Shown here one piece after another: positions 1 to 12,000 of a DNA stretch of 57,773 nucleotides. Each line of letters starts with the position of its first letter. The first letter of the stretch is position 1. The position numbers and the translations under genes are program-made. Source of the DNA: Heterotrichella gracilis (lineage: Eukaryota > Sar > Xanthophyceae > Tribonematales > Xanthonemataceae); NCBI GenBank assembly GCA_032358255.1, contig JAULBX010025674.1, positions 1 through 57,773 on the forward strand. The letters are read 5' to 3'. The notes beneath the pieces are model-generated. The model did not search any database and had not been told where the DNA came from. It worked only from the letters and a program-made list of their open reading frames with translations.

Positions 1-1
1 A

Positions 2-40
2 CCCCCCCCCCCCCCCGCCCCCCCCCCCCCCCCCCCCCCC
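2..40. repeat. Poly-C tract closing an intron
   Basis: An almost pure run of C, interrupted by one G at position 17, directly precedes the AG acceptor of the first visible TRRAP exon. It serves as an extreme polypyrimidine tract. A run this long is also a place where sequencing or assembly may be wrong in length. Confidence 0.8.
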
Positions 41-44
41 GCAG

Positions 45-3000
45 TCCACCGCGGTCGAGGGCGGCCCCCAGGCCACCTTTGTGCAGCAGAAGGTGCACGA
101 GCTCATGACGCAGCACCTGTCCCTGGCCTGCGACTCCAACAACGCGCTGCACACCAACGAGGCGCTGCTGCGCAGCCTGTCCTGCACCCTGGAGATCCTG
201 GCCACGCTGGCTGAAGTGGCGCCCGAGTACGTGCAGAAGTTCACGCCCACGCTGGTCAAGCTCATCAACCGGATCGCGCGCGACCACGCGTCGCCAGGCG
301 GGCTGGTGCTGGCGTCGCCAGCGGCCAAGGGGAGGAAGTGAGTTGTCGGGGGGGTTAGAGGATGGTATATGCAATGTCAGGACAGGGTTGAGTGGCGCAG
401 GCTTGTCAAGGCTGGCTGCTGGGATTTGGCTGTATCTTTGGAAAGGAATTCATGTTGCTACCTATACCCCTGCCAGGGCAGGCCTGAGCAGCGGCCATTA
501 TTGACCACCACCCTCTTCGCTTCAAACTCTAGATGCCAGACCCTAAACAACAAACCCTAACCCTTTGCAGGCCCCAGCGGCCCCGAGTACCCCACCCTCC
601 AGTCACCACCCACTTTCCCTTAAAACCCTAGATGCCAAACCCCAACCCCTACCCCCCCGCAGAACCGACGCCGATGGCGGCCCCGAGTATGCCACCCTCC
701 AGTTCATCACCCGCCTGGCGCTGCGCATCACCGCCGGCAGGGTGCTGGCCAACCCCGAGCTCAAGAAGATGTTCCTGCAGACACTGGTGCTGCTCATCAC
801 AGGTAGGCGTGGCAATGCCAGCAACCCTGAACCCTAAACCCTGCCTCTTGTCATCTGTACATTCTGCAACCGTTTGCCTCCAAACCACTGGCAAACGAAA
901 GCTCACGCTGTCAGAAGTCTGTGGCTGATTTTTCCATGTATGAACGGCGCAAGATCCTGCATGGTATGCCTTTTTGGAGGTGCGTTCCTGACGTGGGTTT
1001 TTGGTGCTGCTCGTCACAGGCAATGCGGCGCGCCACACCGACGCGCACATACTGCTGGAGATCCTGACCATTGTCCGGGATTGGCTGCTGGCGCCCGAAC
1101 CCCAGCCGGGGGCGGGGCTGACTGTGAAGGAGGCGGTGCTGTTTTTGCAGCGCCTGGCGGGGCTTGACCGCATCGGGGCCACTGAGGGCGCTGTGAAGGA
1201 GGAGTGGGAGGGCATCTTCCTGGACATGCTGTACAGGCTGTGCAGCAAGAAGGACGCGCCGCAGGTGTGGGGGAGGGAGGGGGGTGAAAGGAGGAGGGTG
1301 TTTTCTTGCCAGGCGCGGTGCATACGCGGGGTTGCATGGCAGAGGATTGTGACCACCCTAGTGCAAATCCGAGCCCTACACAAAACCCTCCAGGGCCATG
1401 CTCACCATAACCCTATCAAACCCTACATCCCCCTCCCCTTGGCGCGCCATGTTGAACTGCAAAATTTGACACCTTTTCACCACTCAGGGCGATGCCCTTG
1501 CCAGCGAGCCTCTCGGCCCCTCGGAGCGCATGCTCATCCCCACCCAAACCCTACCGGAACTTAGCTCTAAACCCTCCACCCAACCCTCACAGAACGACCT
1601 GCTCTTACCATAACCCTGACTTCTCTCCACTCCTTCCCCCCCGCAGAACGACGCGCTTGCCGGCGAGGTGTTTGACCGCGTTGAGCGCATGTTCATGCTG
1701 GGCGTGAAGGCGCGCGACCCCGCTGTGCGCGCCAAGTTCTTTGCGCTGTACAACGCCGCCACCCCCCCCAGCCTGCACGAGCGCCTCAAGTACATCGTGA
1801 CTGGGCAGGAGTGGGAGCACGTGGCGCACACCTTCTGGCTCAAGCAGGCGCTGGTAGGGCTTGCGGCAGGGTTTTGGCCAGGGTTTGCGCAGAGTTTGTG
1901 GTGTGCGTTCGCCAAATGAGCACCCCTTACACCGCATATGCATGCACACACACCATCTCCCCCACAGGTTCTCCTCCCTGCCACCCTGGTCTTGAAACCC
2001 TAAACCCTACACCCTACACCCCGCAGGACCTGCTCCTGGCCACCCTGGTGCTGAACGAGCCCATCACCCTTGCGCCAAACAGCGCCCAGCTCCCCTGCCT
2101 GCTGGCCAGCACACGCCCAGCGGTGTTCAGCCCACCCAGGGAACAGGCGGTGGCGGCGGCAGTGGTCGCAGGCGTGGCGCCGCTGCCTGCTATACGGGTG
2201 GCGGTGCCTCCCGGGGGTGGGGCGGCGGTGGATGGTGGCGCGGCAGGTGGGTGGTGGGGCCGGTGTTGGGCGGCGATTTGTTGTGTTGATGAGGGGGAGG
2301 GGCGGCAGCAGGATTAATCTAGGTGGTGGTTGTGGCTGCAGTGGGTATTGGAGGCTAGAGGGCAGCTAGAGGGCAAATCCCTCAGGGTACCTGGTATTCG
2401 CCACAGGCTGTTGTGGTTGGATTTCCCTCCCGTTCATTGCTGCGTGTGGCTTCCAGGTGATGCTGCCCCCGCCCTTGCCGCTGTCGCCAGCACCTCTGGC
2501 GCGCCACCCATCGCCGGTCCAGAGGATGGCGCTGCGGGTGCGTCAGCGCAGCATGGGGGTGCTGTGAAACTAGAAGCAGGGGAGGAGGCCACCCCTGTGC
2601 AGCAGCAGGTCAAGGTGGAGGGTGAGCCAGGGGGGGGACCAGGCGTGGTCGCACAGGGGGTGAAAATCGAGGATGCGGCCATGCCGGATGCCCCGCCCGC
2701 CGCCGACCCCGCAAGCACACCCCAAGGGGAGGCGCAGCCGGTGGTGGGGGTAAAGGAGGAGGAAGGCACCGCCGCCACCCCCGCCCCACCCGCCGCCGCA
2801 CCCCACGTCGGTGACGCCGTAGGCACCCCACCGGCTGCCGCCGCCGCGCCCACCCCACCCCCCGCCTCCACCCCACCCAGGCCCACCTTCTCTGGGGTCG
2901 CCCTCCCCGACAGCATGGCCACCCTGCTGCAGAACCACGCGCAGTTCCTGGAGGCCTCTGGCCACCTGCGGGTGCACCACCTGCTGGACAGCATGCGCGA

Positions 3001-6000
3001 GGTTGCGCACCACGACGCCTACGTGGCGCAGCACCTGTGGGTGCTTGTGTTCCCCATCGTGTGGGCCAGCCTGCAGAAGGAGCAGCAGATCCAACTGGCC
3101 AAGCCCATCATCGGGCTGCTGTCCAAGGAGCACCACATGCGCCAGGCCAGCATGCGGCCAAACGTGGTGCAGGTGGGGGCCGGGGCAAGGGGTGGTAGTG
3201 GCGGCGGTGGTGGTGGTGGTGGTGGTGGTGGTGGTGGTGGTGGTGGTGGTGGTGGTGGTGGTGGTGGTGGAGCGGGTGGCGTTGTTGTTGTTGGGTGTGC
3301 AGCTTGCTCCCCGGCTCTGTCTTGGCACTACCATTCTGAGTATGCATAATGGGAAGGGCTAGCACCTTGCATCCACCAGTACCTCACTTGACCCTCCTCT
3401 CTCCCCCGCAGGCGCTGCTTGAGGCCATCAGCCTGAGCCAGCCCCAGCCCAAGATCCCCTCGGAGCTGGTCAAGTTCCTGGGCAGGACATTCAACGCCTG
3501 GTACATCGCCATACCGCTGCTAGAGAGCCACGTCACGCTGTTCCCGCAGGTAACCCTAAACCCTACACCCTAAACGTCACGCTGTTCCCGCAGGTGAGCG
3601 GTGGCATGCCGATGGGTTTTGTATGGTAAATTGTGGATTTTTTGCTCCATGGTGTGCGGTGGTTCAATGGAATGGGTTTCGTCTGGTGAAATGTGTTTTG
3701 TTGCTCCATGGGGTGTGGTGGTTCAATGAAACCACGCGCTTGCTCCGAACCCCCACCACTACCCCACCACAACAATGCAGGATACTCGGTGCGTTATGGA
3801 GCTGGCTGCCCTGTACACCCCTCTCCATGTACTTTGGCCAATACCCTAATCAAAACCCTAATGACACCTCTCACCTCCCTCTCTGACCTGCTTTTGCTCC
3901 AAACCCTGCACGGAAACCCTATAACCTAACCTCAACCCCCCACGCCACCCCCACCTGCAGGAGACTCGGTGCTTTGACGGCCTCGCCGACCTGTACACCT
4001 CCCTGTCTGAGGACGACATGCTGTGCGGGCTGTGGCGCCGCCGCTGCGCCACCGACGAGACGCGGCTGGGCCTTGCGCAGGTGCAGCACGGCAACCACGA
4101 GGCTGCGCAGGCAATCTTCCTGGAGGCAATGCGCAAGAGCTTGAATGGGGGCTTTGCGCAGTGTGAGTGGGGTGAAGTTGCTGTGCCGTGGGTTGGGGTG
4201 TGTGCAGTGTGTGCGTGGGGTTGGAGCTGCCCTGGTTGGGGGTGCTGTATGACCATGCACATGATTGTGGCAGGTGCTGGCCATATGCTTTTGCCCTTGC
4301 CCCTCTCGCCCGTCCTTGGTGGGGATTCTCAAGGGCAGCCTCAAGGGCGAGATGGGCATGTTAGACGAAAGTTGTGTATGCCCCACCCCCCACACCCCTT
4401 CGCATGGACTCACTCACTTCCCTTCCCCTCTCCCCAGCCGGCATCCTCAAGGGCGAGATGTGCATGTGGGAGGCGCAACACCTCAAGTGCTGCAGCGAGC
4501 TGTGCCAGTGGGACGTGGTGGCAGACACTGCGCGCCAGAGCGACAACTACGGGGTGCTTGCTGACGCCCTGTGGAAGCTGCAGGACTGGTCCAGCCTCAA
4601 GGGGGAGGCGCTGCCAAAGGCGCAGGTGGGTGGGGGTGGGGTAATAGGGTTTTAATTAGGGTGGTGGGCTGGTTTAGTGTGCAGGAAAGGTGGTGCTAAA
4701 CATGCATGATTTCCCGTACTGCCCATGATAAATACAGCTAACACCCCCATTGCTGGAGTGCATGCAAGTATCCGTGCACCCCCCCGCCTTCCCATGCAAT
4801 AACCCACCACCTCCCATCCTTCCAGGTTGAGGACTCCCCCTGCCTGTCCATGCTGCGTGCCAAGGTGACCCTGTACGAGGGCGACGTCATGGGTGGGGAC
4901 AGGCTGGTGTCGGCGGGCTGCCAGCAGGCGCTGCAGAGGTGGTGGGCGCTGCCAGAGGTGGGTAGGGGGAGGGGATGGTGTGCGGGGTGGTGGTGGGGGT
5001 TGGTGCCAGCAGGGCTGCGGAGTTGGTGGCTGCTTGGTGCTAGGGTGGTGGCTCTTGGGGTGGGGTTGGGGTGGGGTTGCCAATGAGTGCACATGGCACC
5101 AGCGTCTGCAGCAAGGGGGCAGACAGGAATGCCTGAATGTTCAATGAGTGGAATCAGGTGCTGCCGTATGCAGTAATGTGCGCTGGATTATATGCCGGAG
5201 TCTTGCTGGAGTGGGGGCCCTAAGTGTGGCGCAGGGCCGCACATGTGGCGAAGGGCCTAAGGACGTTTGTGTGTGCTCCCTACGCAGGTTGGCATCGGTC
5301 CCCAGCTTGGCCTGCTGCAGCAGTTCCAGCAGCTGGTTGAGCTCCAGGAGAGCACGCGCATACTGGTGGACCTGGGGCTGGGGGCGGGGGGCAGGGACAG
5401 GACAGACCACCAGTTCGGGGACCTAAAGGTGGGGGCGGGGGTGCAGGGTAAAACGGTGCAAGTGAATTGGCCCCAGGGCTGCGGGTACTATAAATTGTGC
5501 GCCGCCGATATGCACAGCCACATCCCACCAAAACCCTACCAAGATGTCCATATAACCCTACCAACTCCTTCCCTCCCATCAGGAGGGCATCCTGGAGACC
5601 TGGTGCCTGCACACGCTCTACTAAAACCCTGCCTCAACCCTACCAAACCCTACAACAAAACCCTACCAAAAAAACTACCACACTCTACCCGCAGGACATC
5701 CTTGAGACCTGGCGCCTGCGCACGCCCAACGACTCCGACTCGGTGCGCCACTGGTCGGATGTGCTGCTGTGGCGCAACTTCATCTTCAACGTCACCATCA
5801 ACGCGTTCGAGCACTCGGCCGACCCCGGCCTGACTCAGCTAGGGTTTAGGGATAAGGCCTGGAGCGTGAACCGGCTGGGCAACATCGCGCGCAGGCAGGG
5901 CCACTACGATGTGTGCGTGCGGGTGGTCAACACGCTGTATGGGTACAACGCCATGGAGGTGTCGGAGGCGTTCAACAAGATCAAGGAGCAGGTGGGGGGG

Positions 6001-9000
6001 CGGGGCCTGGGCCCTAGACCCTTAACCCTAGGCCCTGAAAACCCTAGACCTAGCTTAAACACAAACCCCTGGACCGGCACATAAAAAAGACCTAGAACCA
6101 ATTAAAAAGACTGATAACATGCCCATGTCTATTTACTCTATCCTGTAAGACAATTCACGAGTCACAAGCACAATTAGTCACAATGCTACCATGCCCCCCC
6201 CCGCCGACCTCACCTCACCATTCCCCTTTCCCCCCCGCAGGCCAAGGCCTTTTTGCCTCAGCCCCAGGAGCGGCTGGCTGGCCTCAACCTGATCAACACC
6301 ACCAACCTGGACTACTTCCCGCACCAGCTGCAGGCGGAGCTGTTCCACCTCAAGGCAATGTTCCTGCAGGTAGGGGGGACCTGCACCCTGCAGTCTAACC
6401 CTACAACATGCAACAATACCCTTAAACCTTTGGAATTGTTTTCTGCACCAGCTGACATTTAAGGCTTGCGGGTAGGGTGTGCCTTGGAATCCATGCTTCA
6501 ACCCTCTCCTTCTCCACCTGATTCCAAGATGCATGCCATTTTTAGTAGTAGTAGATACTTAACCTTCCTTCCCACTCGACGAAATTCGACCCTGCACCGC
6601 TGGCATCACCCTGTGCGTAAGCCCAAACCCTACACCTGAATCTCACCCCCACCGCTGCACAGGCCCTGAAGGAGCCCGACGCCGCCTCCTCCGCCTTCTC
6701 CACCTCCCTCACGCTGTGCGCCACGCTGCCCGAGGCCTGGGTGTCGTGGGGCGCGCACTGCGATGCGCAGTTTGAGGAGACGGGGCGCACCAGCGCCACC
6801 TGGCTGGAGTATGCGGTGTCTTGCTACCTGCAGGTGGGGTGGGGTGGTGGATGTTTGGTGGGTATTCGGTGGGTGGTGGTGGGTAGAGGTCGGCCTGCGG
6901 CGACCTGTCTCCATCCAGGTGTTGTGATGGGGTTCTTCTGGCAGATAGACCTCCACACCAGCCCAGCCTGCGGGCAAGAGCTCTTCGACAAACCCTGAAC
7001 CCTAAAATCCTACTGCAGGGAGTGCGCCTCAACTCTTGAGCCCGCCGGCAAGATCCTCCCCTTATAACTTTAAAACCCTAAAACCCTAAACCCTGCTGCA
7101 GGGCGTGCGCCTCAACTCCGAGCCTGCCCGCAAAATGCTGCCGCGCGTGCTGTACCTGCTGTCCTTCCACAATGACAGCGGCACAGTGGGCGCTGCGCTG
7201 GACAAGGCCACCGACATCCCCGTGTGGGTGTGGCTGCCCTGGATCCCGCATATGCTGACCAGCCTGCAGCAGGCGGAGGCGCCGCACGTGAAGAAGATCC
7301 TGGTGCAGCTGGCGACCGCGTACCCGCAGGTGGTTTGGTGGGGGTTGGGGGGTGATGAGAGGGTACTAGTGCTGCTGGCAGCGGCCATATGTAAGGGTTG
7401 GGGTTGGGTATGGATGGGCTGTGACAGGTTTGCTGCAGGCGGTGGCTGCATTGCCAACCCGCACCTTACTCCTACGTCAACCCTTCACGATTGCCCCGAT
7501 TGACAAACCATGTGTATTGTTGCATGTTGCATATAATCATGCATACATACATGCGTGGCCCCAACGGGATGCATCCACCGATATCATCATGCCCTCCTTT
7601 CAGCTCTTATCCATGCCCGCCCCTCGTGTGGCAGATACCTGCGCACCATTCTCATTCCCTCCCTGTTTTCTCCTCCCCGCAGGCCATCTACTACCCCCTG
7701 CGCACCTTCCTCCTGTCCCTGCGGGACAACGCCGTCAAGGCGGTGCAGGAAGCGGCGCGTGCGTCGGCGGTCAAGGGGGGGGATCCGAAGAAGCAGACAC
7801 CCCCCTTGGCGCCACGGCCCTCGGCAGCCAAGGCGGCTGCGGCTGAGGGGGTGCGTGGCAGGGGGGAGGTGGAGGAGTGGGGATTGCATTGATCATGTGA
7901 CATGACTATTGGTTCATGTCTGAATTCGCTGCTGGGTGGTGGGGGTGGGGTGCCAGCGGTGTGCATGTGCTTGTGGGAAGGACCGGTAAGCTTATAAGCC
8001 CTGTAAGACCCCTGACCAATACCCTTCTTGCTGTACCACAGGCGGCTGCACCAGACGGCCCCAAACCCGAGGGTGCGGCCCCGGAGAGCTCCACCCCACG
8101 CGCAGCCACCCCACCAGCCAGTGAGGACACCCCCATGGCGGAGGTGGCAGCGGCCGGTGGTGGTGAGGAGGGGGCAGCACCCAGCGCTGCAGCGGAGGGT
8201 GCTGGTGCTGGGACATCTGGTGGTGGTGGTGGTGGGGAGGCGGCGGCAGCGGGAGGGGAGGGGACCGGCGCACCAGGTAGGGTTCGGCACCATTGGGGTG
8301 TCTGTTGCTTATAAGTTTCTGCCAAAGGGTTTGAAGGTGTGTGCATCACTACGACTGCCAATACAGCTGTCGGGCACCGCAAAACATGCATCACCATTCT
8401 CAGCAGCTTGCCACCCAAAACCGCATAAGTTGGCTGCCACCCACCCCTCACCCACCCCAACCCACCCCTCAGGCGCGCCGCCCGCCACCCCCGCCGCCAC
8501 CCCCGCCCCCGAGCCCGCCCCTTCTCCCCGCTCCAATGAGAAGCCCCAGGAGGTGATTGCATTCGAGGCAGGCAAGGAGGTGATTGAGCAGCTGCGCCTG
8601 AAGCACCAGCCAGTGGCGGCTGTGCTTGAGCTGGTCCTCACTGACCTGGGGTCAAGGTTTGTGCCTCGGGCTGAGGAGCGGCTGCTGGCGGTGGTGCACG
8701 CGCTGCTGCACAGGTGAGGAGGGTTTTCGTAGGGTTTTGGTTAGGGTTTTGGGGTGGTGGGTGTGTAGGGTTTGTGCCCTGGGCGTTGGAGCGGCTGCTG
8801 GCGGTGGTGCACGCACTGCTGCACAGGTGAGGAGGGGGTTTGGGTAGGGTTTTGGGTAGGGTTCCGGGGTGGTGGGTGTGTAGGGGTTTGTGCTCCGGTG
8901 TGTGGAGCGGCTGCTGGCGGTGGTGCACGCGCTGCTGCACAGGTGAGGAGGGGGTTGGGTAGGATTTGGTGGTGGTAGTTGCGAAGGGTGTTGGTGGTGG

Positions 9001-12000
9001 TTGCGAAGGGTTTTTGCCAAGGTTGTGGGCAGGGTTGGAAGGCGGTGGTGATAGGTGTGTAGGGTTTGCTGTGAAGGTTGCAGGATTTGAACGCAGGAGC
9101 CGCTGCGCACTCTATCCCTGCGTGCTTGCGCCTCCCCTCTTGCCACTTCTTATCAAGCTCCCCCCCCCTTCCAACCATAACCCCCCCCACTCCACCCCCA
9201 CCCCCCCAGGTGCTACAAGCTGTAGGGTTGAGAAGAAGGCGGCTTTAAACCCTAAAATCCCTCCTAGCCCTTAACCCTAAACTCCACCCCCACCCCTCCC
9301 AGGTGCTACAAGCTGCCCTTCTCCAACCAAGCCGAGGTGCCCGCCAGCCTGAAGAAGGAGCTCCAGGGGGTGTGCAAGGCGTGCTTCGACGCAGCGCCCC
9401 AGCAGCGGCACGGGCGCACAGTGGCGGAGTACCGGGACCAGTTCACTCGGGACCTGGACCCATCCTCCCCCGCCTTCCCCGCCACCCTGGGCCAGCTGGC
9501 GGGTCGCCTCAAGGCGTGGCGCATCACGCTGCAGAGCACCGTGGAGGACACCATGCCCGCCTGCCTGCGCCTGGAGGAGGAGAGCAAGTCGCTGATGGTG
9601 GGTGGTGGGGGTGGTGGGTGGGTGGGTGGGGTGTTGCAAAGCACTGTGAGGGGGGTACTGCCTGGCTGCCACAGGCTGGAGGGGAGAGTAAGGCGCTGAT
9701 GGTGGGTGGGGAGGGTGGGGTGCGGTGGTGGTGGAGGTGGAGGGGTTGGCTAGTGGGGTGTTGCAGAGCACTCTGAGGGGTATAATGCCTGCATGCGGCT
9801 GGAGGAGGAGAGGTTGGCGCCTTTGGGGGGTTGGGTGGTGGACAGTGTGTGTGTGTGTGTGTGTGTGTGGTTGGTGCTGGTGGTGGTGGGTGGTGTGGTA
9901 CGGTGACAGACGGTCTAAAGGTGGTGATGAACCAGTATGTGGTATGCGCCCTCCCCTCAACCCCCACCGTCCACTACACCCCCTCCCCCTCCCCCCCACT
10001 CCTCCCACAGGACGTGAACCTGTCTGACGTGGAGATGCCCGGCATGTACATGCTTGGCCACGAGCCGCTGCCCGACTCTGCGGTGTATGTGGAGCGCATC
10101 GGCAGCGACGTGGCGGTGGTACGGCGGCACGGCAACTCCTTCCGCCGCCTGGCCTTCCACGGCAGCGACGGGAGGGTGCGCTACTTCATCGTGCAGACGG
10201 GGCAGCACTACAGCGGCGGTGCGTGGCGGTGGGGGTTGCCCTAGTGGCGGGGACCTGTGCTCTGGTGGTGGGGATCTGAGTGAACCCTAATGGTGGTGGT
10301 GACTGTGGGAAGGACCTGACTGTCCGTCGTCCATGCGACGCCTGACCCCTATACTCTTCCACCCCTGCACCCGAACAGGCGCATGGCCTCCCTCCCAATC
10401 TTCCCCACTCCCCTCCACCCCTCTCCATTTTTTCTCCTCCTATACCTGAATGCATCACCTCACGCTCCCCCCCTCCCCCCTGCAGACGAGCGCGTGCTTG
10501 GGCTGGTGCGCATGCTCAACGCGCAGCTTGCCCGCCACACGCAGACCAGCAAGCGGCACCTGCGCTGGCACACGCCGCTCATCGTGCCCGTGTGGCCCCA
10601 GGTGAGGGTTTGCCTAGGGTGTGGCTAGGGTGTGGGTAGGGTTTCAGACCAGCTGTACCGCACATCGTGCCTGTGTGGCCCCAGTAAGGGTGTGGGTAGA
10701 CCAGCAGTACTGCCGTCGGGCCCGTGTAGCCATGTGCTCCCGAGAGGGGTTGGGTGTCAGCGTGTGGTTACACTAGGCTTGCGAGCTGGTGCTATGTGCT
10801 GCGTGTTGCACCACGCAGCTATATGTGCGCATGACTCGAGTGGCCCCCCACACCTACCTAGGGTCCTTCCTCCCCATGCTTACCCTAACTGTCCCAGGTC
10901 CGCCTGTTCGAGGAGGAGCCCTCATACACCACCTTTCGGCAAGGCCTACCTAGGGTTTTCGTTACCATACCCATACCTTAAGCTAGGGTTCTCCTCCCGC
11001 AGGTCCGCCTGGTTGAGGAGGAGCCCTCCTACACCACCTATGGGGAGGCCTACGAGGTGAACTGCCTGCGGTACGGGCGGGAGCCTGACCAGGCCATTGT
11101 GCACTTCAAGAAGCAGTGCTCCGCGCCCAACGGGCAGATCATCTCGGACCCCACGGGGGCGATGCGGCTGCAGGTGGGCCGCAGACCCTAAACCCTACAT
11201 GGGCAGATCACCTCGTGACCGTGCGGGGGCTGTTTGAACATGCCTTTCACAGAAGAGCAATTTGTAAGTAATCGACAATGAGAAATGTCTTCCTGACCCT
11301 CTTCTCAACCCTGCCTAAAACCCTGACCCATCACGTGGACCCAAATGCGCCCACTCCTCCCCCCCTTGCAGGCCTACCTTGAGGTTGAGAAGCACCACTT
11401 GACCGAGAACATGTTCAGCCAGTACATGTACAAGACCATGCCCACCTGCAACCACCTGTGGGTGTTCAAGAAGGAGTTCACCATGCAGAGCGCGCTGTCA
11501 GGTGTGGCAGCGCACAGAGAAACCCCTAAACCCTAACTCCAGATTGAGACCCTAGCTGAACCCTAGCCACATGGTACACGCGGCACGAAACCCTGTGCGC
11601 TCATGTGAGCACGCACTTGGACCGCCGGCAAGACCCGCCGCTGGGTGGGTTGGCAGGTGGCCCATGACGGGTTAATGCATTGGATTGCAGTCCGCTACTC
11701 GCAGGTGTGCAGTAGTACAGCCAAGGTAGCAGTCACCCTGGGGTGCAGCTCCCTCCTTACAGCTGCCTTCTGGTTGCCATGCCAAAAGCACTTAATTTGT
11801 CAGATCGTAGCGTTTACCCCCCTTTCCTCCCCTGCAGCCTCGCTGTGCTACATGCTCCTTGTGGGCGGGCGGGCCCCCAACAAGATCCTGTTTGCAAAGT
11901 CCTCCGGCAAGGTGTTCAACACAGAAGTGGTCCCGCTGTACGACTCCAAGGGGGTGCTGGAGCGGGTGGAGGCAGTGCCCTTCCGCCTCACGCGCAACAT

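Noticed and set aside
649-1383. 244-codon minus-strand frame at the start of the TRRAP region.
   Set aside because: It crosses two TRRAP exons and an intron on the opposite strand and has no domain.
2570-3365. Long open frames on both strands with runs of Thr, His, Val or Gly over the GGT array.
   Set aside because: They are products of the (GGT)n microsatellite inside an intron and of antisense to GC-rich exons.
8714-8955. Second and third GTGAGG donors as true alternative splice sites.
   Set aside because: Reading past the first donor gives TGA immediately, so proteins from the later donors would be truncated; kept only as repeat copies.
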